From contig NZ_JBHTLQ010000002.1 in the NCBI RefSeq assembly GCF_042679085.1, positions 97,726-161,725 on the forward strand: DNA of 64,000 nt, in the 5' to 3' direction. The notes under the pieces were generated by a model. The model did no database searches. It worked only from the letters and a program-made list of their open reading frames with translations, and was not told the origin of the DNA. Source of the DNA: Phenylobacterium conjunctum. Its GTDB lineage: Bacteria; Pseudomonadota; Alphaproteobacteria; Caulobacterales; Caulobacteraceae. The position numbers and the translations under genes were made by a program. Position 1 is the first letter of the stretch. Every line of letters starts with the position of its first letter. Positions 1 through 7,910 of this stretch are shown here, one piece after another.

Positions 1-904
1 CGCAGATCTCCGGGGTGATCTCGTAGGTCTTGCCGTCGAGGGCGAGCACACTTTCGCCCTCGCGGCCCAGGCGGGCCTCCAGGAAACCGCCGGTCAGCTT
101 GGCGGCGTCATAGACGTGCAGCGGCCGGGCGCGGTCGTAGGAGATCAGGTTGGTGACGTCGACCAGGGCGTTGATCGAGCGCAGGCCGACGCTCTGCAGG
201 CGCTGCTGCAGCCAGGCCGGCGACGGCCCGTTCTTCACGCCCTTGATCAGCCGGCCGGCGAAGGCCGGGCAGGCGCCGCTGTCGTCCAGCTTGACCGAGA
301 CGGGCGAGGCGAACTTGCCGGGCACGGGCGCGACCGAGATGTCCTTCAGCTTGCCCAGGCCCGCCGCGGCCAGGTCGCGGGCGATGCCCACGACGCCCAG
401 CCAGTCGGGACGGTTCGGGGTGACCTCGAAGTCGATGACGGCTTCCAGGCCCAGCGCGTCGGCGACCGAGGTCCCGACCGCCAGGGTGTCCGGCAGCTCC
501 ATGATGCCGTCGCTTTCGGTGGCGACTTCCAGCTCGGAGGCCGAGCAGAGCATGCCGTTGGACACGACGCCGCGCACCGGCTTCTCCACCAGGGTCACGC
601 CCAGGCCGGGCACGAAGGCGCCGATGGGGGCGTAGATCGTGGTCAGGCCGGCCCGCGCATTCGGGGCGCCGCAGACGATTTCCTTGCGGCCGTCGCGGGT
701 GTCGACCTGGCAGACGCGCAGGCGGTCGGCGTTGGGGTGCTGGACGGCCTCGACGATCTTGGCGACCGAGAAGGCGGCGAGCTTGGAGGCGGGATCCTCC
801 ACATGCTCGACCTCAAGGCCGGCCATGGTCATGGCGTCGACCACTTGTTGAACGGTGGCGGTGGTGTCCAGGTGCTCGCGGAGCCAGGAGAGGGTGAACT
901 TCAT
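1..904 (-). CDS. pheT: Phenylalanyl-tRNA synthetase beta subunit, N-terminal part (cut by window edge)
   Basis: Beta chain of the alpha2-beta2 enzyme that charges tRNA-Phe in the cytoplasm. About 301 N-terminal residues are visible, starting MKFTLSWLREHLD. The EMAP-like tRNA-binding domain follows at roughly residues 40-150, with HPNADRLRVCQVDT and a conserved VSNGMLCSASEL segment. The start of the B3/B4 editing module is present (VTPNRPDWLGV, then LDGKTYEITPEI at the window edge). It starts 14 bp after the pheS stop in the same direction, so the two are a co-transcribed pair. The rest of the gene lies left of the window. Confidence 0.96.
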   Translation of the reverse strand, partial: MKFTLSWLREHLDTTATVQQVVDAMTMAGLEVEHVEDPASKLAAFSVAKIVEAVQHPNADRLRVCQVDTRDGRKEIVCGAPNARAGLTTIYAPIGAFVPGLGVTLVEKPVRGVVSNGMLCSASELEVATESDGIMELPDTLAVGTSVADALGLEAVIDFEVTPNRPDWLGVVGIARDLAAAGLGKLKDISVAPVPGKFASPVSVKLDDSGACPAFAGRLIKGVKNGPSPAWLQQRLQSVGLRSINALVDVTNLISYDRARPLHVYDAAKLTGGFLEARLGREGESVLALDGKTYEITPEIC

Positions 905-918
905 GATCTCGTCTCCGC

Positions 919-2028
919 TCAGCTCAGGCCCGAGGCCTGGTTGGGGGCCTGGAAGGCCGAGAAGCCGTAGTGGTCCAGCCAGCGGACGTCGGAGGCGAAC
1001 ATGTCGCGCAGGTCCGGCATGCCGTACTTCAGGACACCGAGCCGATCCACGCCGCAGCCGAAGGCGAAGCCCTGCCAGACGTCAGGGTCCAGGCCGCAGT
1101 TGCGCAGCACGTTGGGGTGCACCATCCCGCAGCCCAGGATCTCCAGCCAGTCCTCGCCCTGGCCGATCTTCACCTCGCCGCCGGAGCGGTCGCACTTCAC
1201 GTCCATCTCGGCGCTGGGCTCGGTGAACGGGAAGTGGTGGGGGCGGAAGCGGGTCTCGACCGCGTCGGTCTCGAAGAACCGGGCGATGAAGGTCTCCAGC
1301 GTCCACTTCAGGTGACCCATGTGGATGTTCTTGTCGATCACCAGGCCTTCGATCTGGTGGAACATCGGGGTGTGGGTCTGGTCCGAGTCCTTGCGGAAGG
1401 TGCGGCCCGGCACGATGACGCGGATCGGCGGCTCCTGGCCGGCGGCGATCCAGGAGGGCAGCTTCTCGTTGGTCTTGTGCATCACCCGCACTTGCACAGG
1501 GCTGGTGTGGGTGCGCAGCACCTTGCGCTCGCCGCTCTCGTCGGCGGGCAGGAAGAAGGTGTCGTGCATCTCCCGCGCCGGGTGCTTGGGCGGGAAGTTC
1601 AGCGCGGTGAAGTTGTTGAAGTCGGTCTCGATGTCCGGGCCTTCGGCGACGGAGAAGCCCATCTCGGCGAAGACCGCGATCATCTCGTCCATCACCTGCA
1701 TGGTGGGATGGACACCGCCCTTGCGGCGGGGGGCGGCGGGCAGGGTCAGGTCGACCCGCTCGGCGGCCAGGCGGGCGTCGAGCTCGGCGGTCTCCAGGTC
1801 CGCCTTGCGGGCCGCAATGGCGCCCTGCAGGCGGTCGCGCAGGCCGTTGATCCTGGGGCCTTGTTCGCGGCGCTCGTCGGGGCTCATGCCGCCCAGGGAC
1901 TTGAGCAGCTCGGAGATGGAGCCGGACTTGCCCAGGGCCGCGACGCGCACGGCCTCCAGGGCGGTGAGATCAGCGGCGCCGGCGACGGCGGCCGAGAGGT
2001 CGGCTTCGAGTTTGGTCAGATCGGTCAT
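919..2028 (-). CDS. pheS: Phenylalanyl-tRNA synthetase alpha subunit
   Basis: Catalytic alpha chain of phenylalanyl-tRNA synthetase (369 aa, somewhat longer than the E. coli protein). An N-terminal helical arm (about residues 1-100) precedes the class II catalytic core. The core holds the segment GFSVAEGPDIETDFNNFTAL, motif 2 around RTFRKDSDQTHTPMFHQ, and motif 3 around GFAFGCGVDRLGVLKYG. The ATG at 2028 begins MTDLTKLEAD. It is followed by pheT and preceded by the rplT terminator, so pheST is probably a separate transcript from rpmI-rplT. Confidence 0.97.
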   Translation of the reverse strand: MTDLTKLEADLSAAVAGAADLTALEAVRVAALGKSGSISELLKSLGGMSPDERREQGPRINGLRDRLQGAIAARKADLETAELDARLAAERVDLTLPAAPRRKGGVHPTMQVMDEMIAVFAEMGFSVAEGPDIETDFNNFTALNFPPKHPAREMHDTFFLPADESGERKVLRTHTSPVQVRVMHKTNEKLPSWIAAGQEPPIRVIVPGRTFRKDSDQTHTPMFHQIEGLVIDKNIHMGHLKWTLETFIARFFETDAVETRFRPHHFPFTEPSAEMDVKCDRSGGEVKIGQGEDWLEILGCGMVHPNVLRNCGLDPDVWQGFAFGCGVDRLGVLKYGMPDLRDMFASDVRWLDHYGFSAFQAPNQASGLS

Positions 2029-2075
2029 GGCCGGTGTCGTTTAGAGGGGTGAAACGGGCGCGGAAAGAGGACAGC

Positions 2076-2107
2076 AAAAAGCCCTCCGGCGGTTCGGCCG
2101 GAGGGCT
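2076..2107 (-). terminator. Rho-independent terminator after rplT
   Basis: A perfect 11-bp stem (agccctccggc at 2080-2090 paired with gccggagggct at 2097-2107) with a 6-base loop. Read on the minus strand it is followed by a run of five T (2076-2080). It lies 36 bp beyond the rplT stop and before pheS, so it separates rpmI-rplT from pheST at least partly. Confidence 0.8.
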
Positions 2108-2142
2108 CTGCAAAGCGAGGGAGCTGGAGGCTCCCGCGACCT

Positions 2143-2499
2143 TTAGGCCAGCGCGGCGCGAACCTTGTCGGCGATGGCCTTGAAAGCGGTCGGATCGGCG
2201 CCGGCGATGTCGGCGAGGACCTTGCGGTCCATTTCGATCCCGGCCTTATCAAGGCCGAAGATAAACTGCGAATAGGTGAAGCCTTCCAGACGGGCGGCCG
2301 CGTTGATCCGCTGGATCCACAGCGAGCGGAAGTTCCGCTTGCGGACCTTGCGGTCGCGGTACGCGTATTGGCCGGCCTTATCGACGGCGGCCTTGGCGGT
2401 CCGGATGGTGTTCTTGCGGCGGCCATAGAAACCCTTGGCCTGCTCCAGAACCTTCTTGTGCTTGGCGTGGGCGACGACGCCCCGTTTCACGCGAGCCAT
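2143..2499 (-). CDS. rplT: 50S ribosomal protein L20
   Basis: Large-subunit protein L20 (118 aa, normal length), an early 23S rRNA-binding assembly protein. The characteristic basic N-terminus MARVKRGVVAHAKHKKVLEQ is present. The globular RNA-binding domain contains FRSLWIQRINAAARLEG, and the end is KVRAALA. It sits 17 bp after rpmI. In bacteria L20 often represses its own operon by binding the leader; no mRNA mimic of the 23S site was identified here. Confidence 0.98.
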   Translation of the reverse strand: MARVKRGVVAHAKHKKVLEQAKGFYGRRKNTIRTAKAAVDKAGQYAYRDRKVRKRNFRSLWIQRINAAARLEGFTYSQFIFGLDKAGIEMDRKVLADIAGADPTAFKAIADKVRAALA

Positions 2500-2516
2500 G
2501 TGTCAGTACTCCCGGT

Positions 2517-2717
2517 TCAGAGGCCGTAGGGCAGGTAGGTCTTGATGATCTTGGCGTCAGCCTCGCTCATCACCTTCGTGCCGCGGTTTTGGCGGATGTA
2601 CTTGGCGTTGTGGCTGATCAGGCGGTGGCGCTTGCCGGCGACGCCGGCCTTCAGCTTGCCCGTAGCCGTCATCTTGAAGCGCTTCTTGGCGCCAGACTTC
2701 GTCTTCAGTTTCGGCAT
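2517..2717 (-). CDS. rpmI: 50S ribosomal protein L35
   Basis: Small, very basic ribosomal protein L35 (66 aa, usual size). The family signature is present: MPKLKTKSGAKKRFKMTATG at the start, then KRHRLISHNAKYIRQNRG. It is the first gene of a two-gene rpmI-rplT unit. In most bacteria infC lies immediately upstream; here the MFS and SDR genes come between them. Confidence 0.98.
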   Translation of the reverse strand: MPKLKTKSGAKKRFKMTATGKLKAGVAGKRHRLISHNAKYIRQNRGTKVMSEADAKIIKTYLPYGL

Positions 2718-2844
2718 TTCACGTCGGAGCGGTTAGGCCCCGTCCTCTGGAGTATTGATGAGCCGCCCTGGCATGCCTTTGGCCAGACGGCTCCGAAGGG
2801 GCGGGTGCTTACGCGAAACACCCGCCGATGGCAAGGCTGCTCGC
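2718..2844 (-). promoter_or_regulatory. rpmI leader / MFS trailer region with two hairpins
   Basis: The gap between the MFS stop and rpmI holds two inverted repeats. gagccg (2760-2765) pairs with cggctc (2788-2793), and ggcgggtg (2800-2807) pairs with cacccgcc (2819-2826). Neither is followed by a T-run on the minus strand, so neither is a clear terminator. The positions fit the MFS transcript end and/or the rpmI-rplT 5' leader, where L20 autoregulation would be expected; that role is inference only. Confidence 0.35.
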
Positions 2845-4083
2845 CTAATGTCCCATGGCCATGGGCGGTGGCGCGTCGTCCCGCTGTGGCGCCCGCCGGA
2901 CAGCGGACAGGGCCAGCAGGATGGCCGGCGCCACCACCAGGGCCCCCAGGATGAAGGGCCCGTCGCGGACCACCGGCACCACCAGCCCGGCGCAGGTCGG
3001 TCCCACCACGCGGGCCAGGGCTCCCATGGCGTTGTTCAGACCCAGGATCTGACCCTGCCGATGCGGGTCGGCGGTGCGCGAGATGATCGCGCCCACGTTC
3101 GGGAAGGCCACCGACTGGGCGGCGGCGGTGACGCACATCAGGGCGATGGTCATCGGGCCGCCCACCGAGACCACCTGCAGGGCGGCGGCGATCGCCGTCA
3201 CCCCCATGCCGATGGCCAGCATCGTGCCCTCGCCATAGCGTTCGGACAGCCGACCGGTGACCATGGTCTGGAAGAAGAAGGCCGTCGCCCCGGTGAAGGC
3301 GAAGCAGATGGCGATGTCGCGCGGACCCCAGCCGAAGCGGGCCTGGGACCACAGGCCGAACTGGCTTTCGATGCCGGTGAACGCAAAGCCCACCAGGAAG
3401 GTCAGCAGCATCATGCGGCCGATCACCGGATGGCTGGTGGCCTCGCCGATGGCGGCCCAGCGGCTGGGGCGGTGGCTGATGCCCTCTTCCCGGACCCGGC
3501 TTTCCTTGATGATCAAGGTGATGGCGATGACGCACAGCAGGGCCAGGCCCGAGGCGATGAACAGGGGGATTCGGAAGCCCGCCGGCCCCATGTTCTCGTG
3601 AGCGAAGAAACCGCCGACCGAGGGGCCGATGATCAGGCCCACGTTCCAGGCCGCGCCCTGGTAGGACATCTGGCGCGCGCGCTTCTCCGGCGGGGTCACG
3701 TCGGCGATATAGCCCTGGACCACGGCCCCGTTGCCGGCGGCGAGGCCCCCGACCAGCCGAATGAAGAAGGCCACCCAGATATTGGGCGCAAAGGCCAGCG
3801 CCAGGTAGCAGAGGCAGTTGCCCATGATGGTCGAGATCAGGAGCGGCTTGCGGCCATAGCGGTCGGAAAGCCGGCCCCAGAAGGGCTCGCCAAAGAAGGC
3901 CCCCACGGAATAGGCGCCGAAGATCAGGCCGATCTGCCAGGGCTGGGCGTTGAAGGATTTGGCGTAGAAGGGCAGCAGCGGGACAATGATCCCGAAGCCC
4001 AACATATTGATAAAAATGACGGCGATCAGCGACGCCGCCGCAAAGCGGGGCGCTGGGGCCTTATACGGCTCGGAGTCAGACAT
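2845..4083 (-). CDS. MFS transporter, TetA/TCR-like drug efflux family
   Basis: Inner-membrane major facilitator of 412 aa with about 12 hydrophobic segments. The motif-A loop after TM2 reads GEPFWGRLSDRYGRKPLLIS, typical of drug:H+ antiporters, and a second version (GRLSERYGEGT) follows the central loop. The start MSDSEPYKAP at 4083 is preferred because GGGGG lies just upstream; an in-frame upstream ATG would only add 13 unlikely residues. It lies on the minus strand between the SDR gene and rpmI and is presumably an insertion into the infC-rpmI-rplT order. The substrate cannot be told from sequence. Confidence 0.9.
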   Translation of the reverse strand: MSDSEPYKAPAPRFAAASLIAVIFINMLGFGIIVPLLPFYAKSFNAQPWQIGLIFGAYSVGAFFGEPFWGRLSDRYGRKPLLISTIMGNCLCYLALAFAPNIWVAFFIRLVGGLAAGNGAVVQGYIADVTPPEKRARQMSYQGAAWNVGLIIGPSVGGFFAHENMGPAGFRIPLFIASGLALLCVIAITLIIKESRVREEGISHRPSRWAAIGEATSHPVIGRMMLLTFLVGFAFTGIESQFGLWSQARFGWGPRDIAICFAFTGATAFFFQTMVTGRLSERYGEGTMLAIGMGVTAIAAALQVVSVGGPMTIALMCVTAAAQSVAFPNVGAIISRTADPHRQGQILGLNNAMGALARVVGPTCAGLVVPVVRDGPFILGALVVAPAILLALSAVRRAPQRDDAPPPMAMGH

Positions 4084-4170
4084 AATACCCCCGGTGTTAA
4101 GCGCGGCCGGGGGGCAGGGCAAGCGATGGTTGCGCCCGGATCGTGCGACCCGGGCGCGCGCCGAAGACCC

Positions 4171-4953
4171 TTAGAAGCGCTGGGCGCCGTCCAGGCGGAT
4201 GGTCGTGCCGTTCAGGAAGTCGTTCTCGACGATATGAGCGGCCAGGATGCCGTACTCGTCGGGATCGCCCATGCGGCGCGGGTTGGGGACCATGGGGCCC
4301 CAGTGGGCCTGGGCCTGTTCGTCCGTCATCCGCGAGGAATAGGCGAAGGTCAGGAAGGTGCCGGGGGCGATGGCCATGGCGCGGATGCCCAGCGGCGCCA
4401 GGTCGCGGGCGACGGTCAGGGTCATGCCGATGATCCCGCCCTTGGCCGCCGAATAGGCCGCCTGGCCCGGCTGGCCCTCATAGCCGGCGATGGAGGCGGT
4501 GTTGATCACCACACCGCGCTGGTTCGAGGCCAGCGGCTCGTTCTGGGCCATGGCCTCGGCGGCGATGCTGGTCACCGCGAAGGCGCTGTTGAGGTAGACG
4601 TTCACGGTGTGGGCGAACTGCGACAGGGGCAGGCGCTTGCCTTCCCGGTTCACGGTGCGCTGCGGGCCGGTGGCGCCGGGCGCGGGCGGGCCGCCATGCA
4701 CGACGACGGCGGCGCGCAGCGGGGCCAGGGCGACGGCGGCGGCGACGGCCTCGGCGATGGAGTCCTCGCTCATGATGTCGGTCTTTACGAACACCGAGCC
4801 GTTGCCGATGTCCTTGGCCAGGGCCTCGCCGCGGTCGGCGTGAACGTCGGCGATCACGACGCGGGCGCCCTTCTGGGCCAGGCGCCGGGCGGTGGCGGAG
4901 CCGAAGCCGCCGGCGCCGCCGGTGACCAGGGCCGAGGCGTTGCTGAGATCCAT
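4171..4953 (-). CDS. Short-chain dehydrogenase, 3-hydroxyacyl-CoA dehydrogenase type II-like
   Basis: Cytoplasmic Rossmann-fold NAD(P)-dependent oxidoreductase of 260 aa. The nucleotide-binding glycine motif is TGGAGGFGSATA near residues 11-22, D36 in VVIADVHADR suggests NAD preference, and the catalytic YSAAKGG follows NTASIAGYEG. The long insert before the active site resembles HSD10-like 3-hydroxyacyl-CoA dehydrogenases of fatty-acid or isoleucine degradation; this assignment is tentative. The start has a good GGAAGGAAA Shine-Dalgarno. It lies directly downstream of infC but beyond a stem-loop. Confidence 0.88.
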   Translation of the reverse strand: MDLSNASALVTGGAGGFGSATARRLAQKGARVVIADVHADRGEALAKDIGNGSVFVKTDIMSEDSIAEAVAAAVALAPLRAAVVVHGGPPAPGATGPQRTVNREGKRLPLSQFAHTVNVYLNSAFAVTSIAAEAMAQNEPLASNQRGVVINTASIAGYEGQPGQAAYSAAKGGIIGMTLTVARDLAPLGIRAMAIAPGTFLTFAYSSRMTDEQAQAHWGPMVPNPRRMGDPDEYGILAAHIVENDFLNGTTIRLDGAQRF

Positions 4954-5032
4954 GATGGTTTCCTTCCCCGATTAGAGTTTGGAGCCGATCATGAAAGGGC
5001 GCCGCAAGGGACGCCAAGCCCTACAAACGGAA

Positions 5033-5054
5033 ACGGCCGCCCGAGGGCGGCCGT
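5033..5054 (-). terminator. Probable terminator after infC
   Basis: A perfect 9-bp stem acggccgcc / ggcggccgt with a 4-base loop. It is followed on the minus strand by a T-rich but interrupted tract (TTTCCGTTT). It lies 28 bp downstream of the infC stop. The weak T-run makes this a moderate call. Confidence 0.5.
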
Positions 5055-5081
5055 CTGAAGTCGTCGGATGAGGTCGTGGTC

Positions 5082-5615
5082 CTAGCGCGGGGCGAGGATC
5101 ATGATCATCTGGCGGCCTTCCATCCGGGGTTCGTACTCAACCTTGGCCACCGGTTCGAAGTCAGCCTTCACCTGCTGCAGCAGCTTCATGCCCAGTTCCG
5201 GGTGGGCCAGCTCGCGACCGCGGAAGCGCAGGGTGACCTTCACCTTGTCGCCTTCTTCGAAGAAGCGGTGCATCGCCTTGGCTTTGACTTCGTAGTCATG
5301 CGTATCGATGTTGGGACGGAGCTTGATCTCCTTGATCTCCACCACCTTCTGCCGCTTGCGCGCCTCGTTCTTCTTCTTCTGCTCCTGGAACTTGAACTTG
5401 CCGTAGTCCAGGATCTTGCAAACGGGCGGATCCGCGTTGGGAACGATCTCCACGAGATCGAGGCCGGCCTCTTCGGCGGCTTCAAGCGCGGAGGAAGTCG
5501 GCATGACGCCTTGCTTCTCACCGTTCTGGTCGATCAGGAGAACGCGGGGAACGCGGATGTCTTCATTGATGCGCGGCCCGTCCTTGACGGGAGGCGCCTG
5601 CATGGGGCGGCGAAT
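5082..5615 (-). CDS. infC: Translation initiation factor IF-3 (probable ATT start)
   Basis: IF-3 keeps 30S subunits free and proofreads the start codon. Seen: the N-domain with DGPRINEDIRVPRVLLID, the linker FKFQEQKKKNEARKRQK, and the C-domain with EIKLRPNIDTHDYEVKAKA and VTLRFRGRELAHPELG. An ATT at 5613-5615 has GGAG nine bases upstream and gives 177 aa, the family size. An in-frame TTG at 5645 and an ATG at 5603 lack such a ribosome site. AUU starts are the known basis of infC autoregulation in E. coli. The gene is separated from rpmI-rplT by two unrelated genes. Confidence 0.93.
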   Translation of the reverse strand: MRRPMQAPPVKDGPRINEDIRVPRVLLIDQNGEKQGVMPTSSALEAAEEAGLDLVEIVPNADPPVCKILDYGKFKFQEQKKKNEARKRQKVVEIKEIKLRPNIDTHDYEVKAKAMHRFFEEGDKVKVTLRFRGRELAHPELGMKLLQQVKADFEPVAKVEYEPRMEGRQMIMILAPR

Positions 5616-5714
5616 AGGCTTTTGCTCCGTGAGCTGTTCCAACAAACGACATAGCCGGCGACGCTGGGCGTCCCGGGGAGTCGCTTAAGTATATGACCGC
5701 GGGTTACCGGCTTA

Positions 5715-6698
5715 TCAAGCCGCGCCGGGCGTTCTGGCCAAAGCATTCGACGCCTGTGCGACCGTGGCCACATCCAGGTCGGCCAGTTCGTCGGCGCGCA
5801 GGATCATGACATGGCCCCGCGGGGCGGCCAGATCGGGGTTCGAAGCCTTGGAAAAGAAGACGATGGTCGGCGCACCGGTGGCGGCGGCCAGGTGCACCGG
5901 GCCGGTGTCGTTGCCGATCACCAGGGCCGACTTGGCGGCGATCATGGCGAGCCGGGCGAAGTCGGTGCGGCCGGTCAGGTCGCGGGCCTTGCCCACATAG
6001 CGCTGGATCTGGCGGGCCAGGGCGCTTTCCTGCGGGCCGCCGACCACCACGATGTCGAAGCCGCGCGCATAGAGCTGCTGGCCGAGCTCGCCGTACTTCT
6101 CCACCGGCCAGCGCTTGTCGAGGCGCTTTTCCGAGCTGCCGGGGATGAAGATCACATAGGGACGCGGCTGCACCCCGCCGGCCACGGGGCGCTCGGCGGG
6201 CGCCTTGCGCAGGATCCAGGACAGGTCCGGCGGCGGCGCCTGGCCAGGTTCGATCGGCGCGTCGGGCCAGATGCCGGCGTACTTCAGCTGGTCGGCGTGC
6301 CGCTCCAGCGTGTGCATGTGGTCCCGGTTCTTATTGCGATGAGGCAGGCTGCAGCCCCAGGCGTTGCCCGACCATTCGGGCGGGAAGGGGCGCAGCAGGT
6401 TGAAGATCCGCGCCGAGGCCGCCGAGGTCTGCAGGTCATAGACCCGGTCATAGCGCGCCTTCTTGATCCGGCCGCGCAGCTCCATCCAGCCGCCGAAGCT
6501 CTCCGGCTTGCCGTCCACCTCCACCGCGTTGAAGTAGGGGCAGGACTTGGCCAGCGCCTCGAAGGGCGGCGTGGTCAGGAGGGTGATGTGCGCCTTCTTG
6601 TGCGCCTCCCGGATCTTCTTCATGGCCGCCAGGGCCAGGACGAAGTCGCCCAGGGCCGACAGCTTGATCACCAGGATCTTCTTGATCTCACGGGCCAT
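5715..6698 (-). CDS. Glycosyltransferase family 9 (heptosyltransferase-like)
   Basis: 327-aa GT-B enzyme resembling ADP-heptose:LPS heptosyltransferases, which act at the inner face of the cytoplasmic membrane on the LPS core. Seen: the N-terminal ILVIKLSALGDFVLALAAMK signature, the central IFIPGSSEKRLDKRWP, and the GNDTGPVHLAAATGAPTIVF donor-binding motif. Its start overlaps the stop of the GT4 gene (TGATG), so the two are translationally coupled. The exact sugar and acceptor are not determinable here. Confidence 0.9.
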   Translation of the reverse strand: MAREIKKILVIKLSALGDFVLALAAMKKIREAHKKAHITLLTTPPFEALAKSCPYFNAVEVDGKPESFGGWMELRGRIKKARYDRVYDLQTSAASARIFNLLRPFPPEWSGNAWGCSLPHRNKNRDHMHTLERHADQLKYAGIWPDAPIEPGQAPPPDLSWILRKAPAERPVAGGVQPRPYVIFIPGSSEKRLDKRWPVEKYGELGQQLYARGFDIVVVGGPQESALARQIQRYVGKARDLTGRTDFARLAMIAAKSALVIGNDTGPVHLAAATGAPTIVFFSKASNPDLAAPRGHVMILRADELADLDVATVAQASNALARTPGAA

Positions 6699-7879
6699 CA
6701 GCGTCCCTCCCGGGCGCTCAGCACCCGCTCATAAGCGGCGAGGGTGGCCGCGCACATCGCATCGTTGGAATAGAGTTGGCGGGCGCGCTTGGCGGCCTGG
6801 ACGCCCATGGCGGCGCGCTTCTCGGCGCCCACATCGATCGCCTTGGCCATGGCCTGGGCCCAGGCGTCGGCGTCGCCCACCTTGACCAGCCAGCCGGTCT
6901 TGCCCGGCAGCACCGTCTCGGTGACGCCGCCGTGGTTGGAGGCCAGGACCGGGCGGCCCATGGCCTGGGGCTCGACGGCGGCGCGGCCGAAGCTTTCGGG
7001 GACAAGGGTGGGCAACATGGCGATATCCGCCAGGAGATAGGCCGCCGGCATGTCATCACAATGGCCGACCGCCTTGATCGCCTCGCTCAGCCCTGCGGCC
7101 GAGATCGCGGCCTCCACCTCCTGGCGGTAGTCCGTGCGGCCCTGATCATCGCCGGCGAACAGGATCAGGAAGTCGTCGCGGCCCTTGGCCTTCAGCTTGG
7201 CGGCGGCCTCGATGATCGACAGGTGGCCCTTGATGCGGGTCAGGCGGCCGCCCAGCAGGAAGACCGTGCGCGCATCGCCGGCCTTCAGGCCCCAGGCCTC
7301 GCGCAGGGCCGCGATACGCTCCGGCGCCACCAGGGCCGGGTCGAAGCGGCTGAAGTCCACGCCGCGGGGGATGGAGACGATCTTGTCCCGATCGATCTCG
7401 TGCTCGGCCAGGACGTGGTCGCGAGTATAGTCGGAATTGGCGATGACCAGGTCGCCGCGGGTCATGACGGCGTTGTACCAGCGCTTCAGGCCGGACTTGG
7501 CCTTGTAGACCCCGTGATAGGTGGCCACGAACGGCGTGTGGGTCGCATGCGCCGCCCACAGGGCCGAGAAGGCCGGGGCGCGCGAGCGGGCGTGGACCAG
7601 GCTGACCTTCTCCTTGCGGATCATGTCGGCCAGCCGCGCGGCGTTGCCCAGCATCACCAGCGGGTTCTTGGAATGCACCGGCATCAGCACGGGCTTGCCG
7701 CCGTCAGCCTCCAGCCGGGCGATCATCCGGCCGCCCTTGGTGGCGACCAGGGCCTTGCCGCCCGCGCGCACCACCGCCTGGGCCACATCCAGGGTGGTCT
7801 GTTCGGCGCCGCCGGTCTCGAGTTCCGGCACGACCTGGAGCAGGGTGAAATTCGCGGGCAGGGTCACGGATGCTTGCAT
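6698..7879 (-). CDS. Glycosyltransferase family 4 (GT-B fold)
   Basis: 393-aa GT-B glycosyltransferase, probably for LPS or another surface polysaccharide. The N-domain has LLQVVPELETGGAEQTTLDV, typical of WaaG-like GT4 enzymes. The C-domain has GGRLTRIKGH, GDDQGRTDYR, then PESFGRAAVEPQAMGRPVLA, whose glutamates contact the nucleotide sugar. The start MQASVTLPAN at 7879 is chosen because the longer frame would run into the divergent hydrolase gene; the two starts are 31 bp apart. Overlap with the downstream GT9 gene implies an operon. Confidence 0.9.
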   Translation of the reverse strand: MQASVTLPANFTLLQVVPELETGGAEQTTLDVAQAVVRAGGKALVATKGGRMIARLEADGGKPVLMPVHSKNPLVMLGNAARLADMIRKEKVSLVHARSRAPAFSALWAAHATHTPFVATYHGVYKAKSGLKRWYNAVMTRGDLVIANSDYTRDHVLAEHEIDRDKIVSIPRGVDFSRFDPALVAPERIAALREAWGLKAGDARTVFLLGGRLTRIKGHLSIIEAAAKLKAKGRDDFLILFAGDDQGRTDYRQEVEAAISAAGLSEAIKAVGHCDDMPAAYLLADIAMLPTLVPESFGRAAVEPQAMGRPVLASNHGGVTETVLPGKTGWLVKVGDADAWAQAMAKAIDVGAEKRAAMGVQAAKRARQLYSNDAMCAATLAAYERVLSAREGR

Positions 7880-7910
7880 AAACGACCCACCGGTGAGGTA
7901 AAGCGGGCCA

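Noticed and set aside
2755..5058. A 767-codon plus-strand open frame opposite the MFS and SDR genes
   Set aside because: It is the antisense shadow of two clear genes in GC-rich DNA; the translation is Gly/Asp/Arg/His-rich with no domain.
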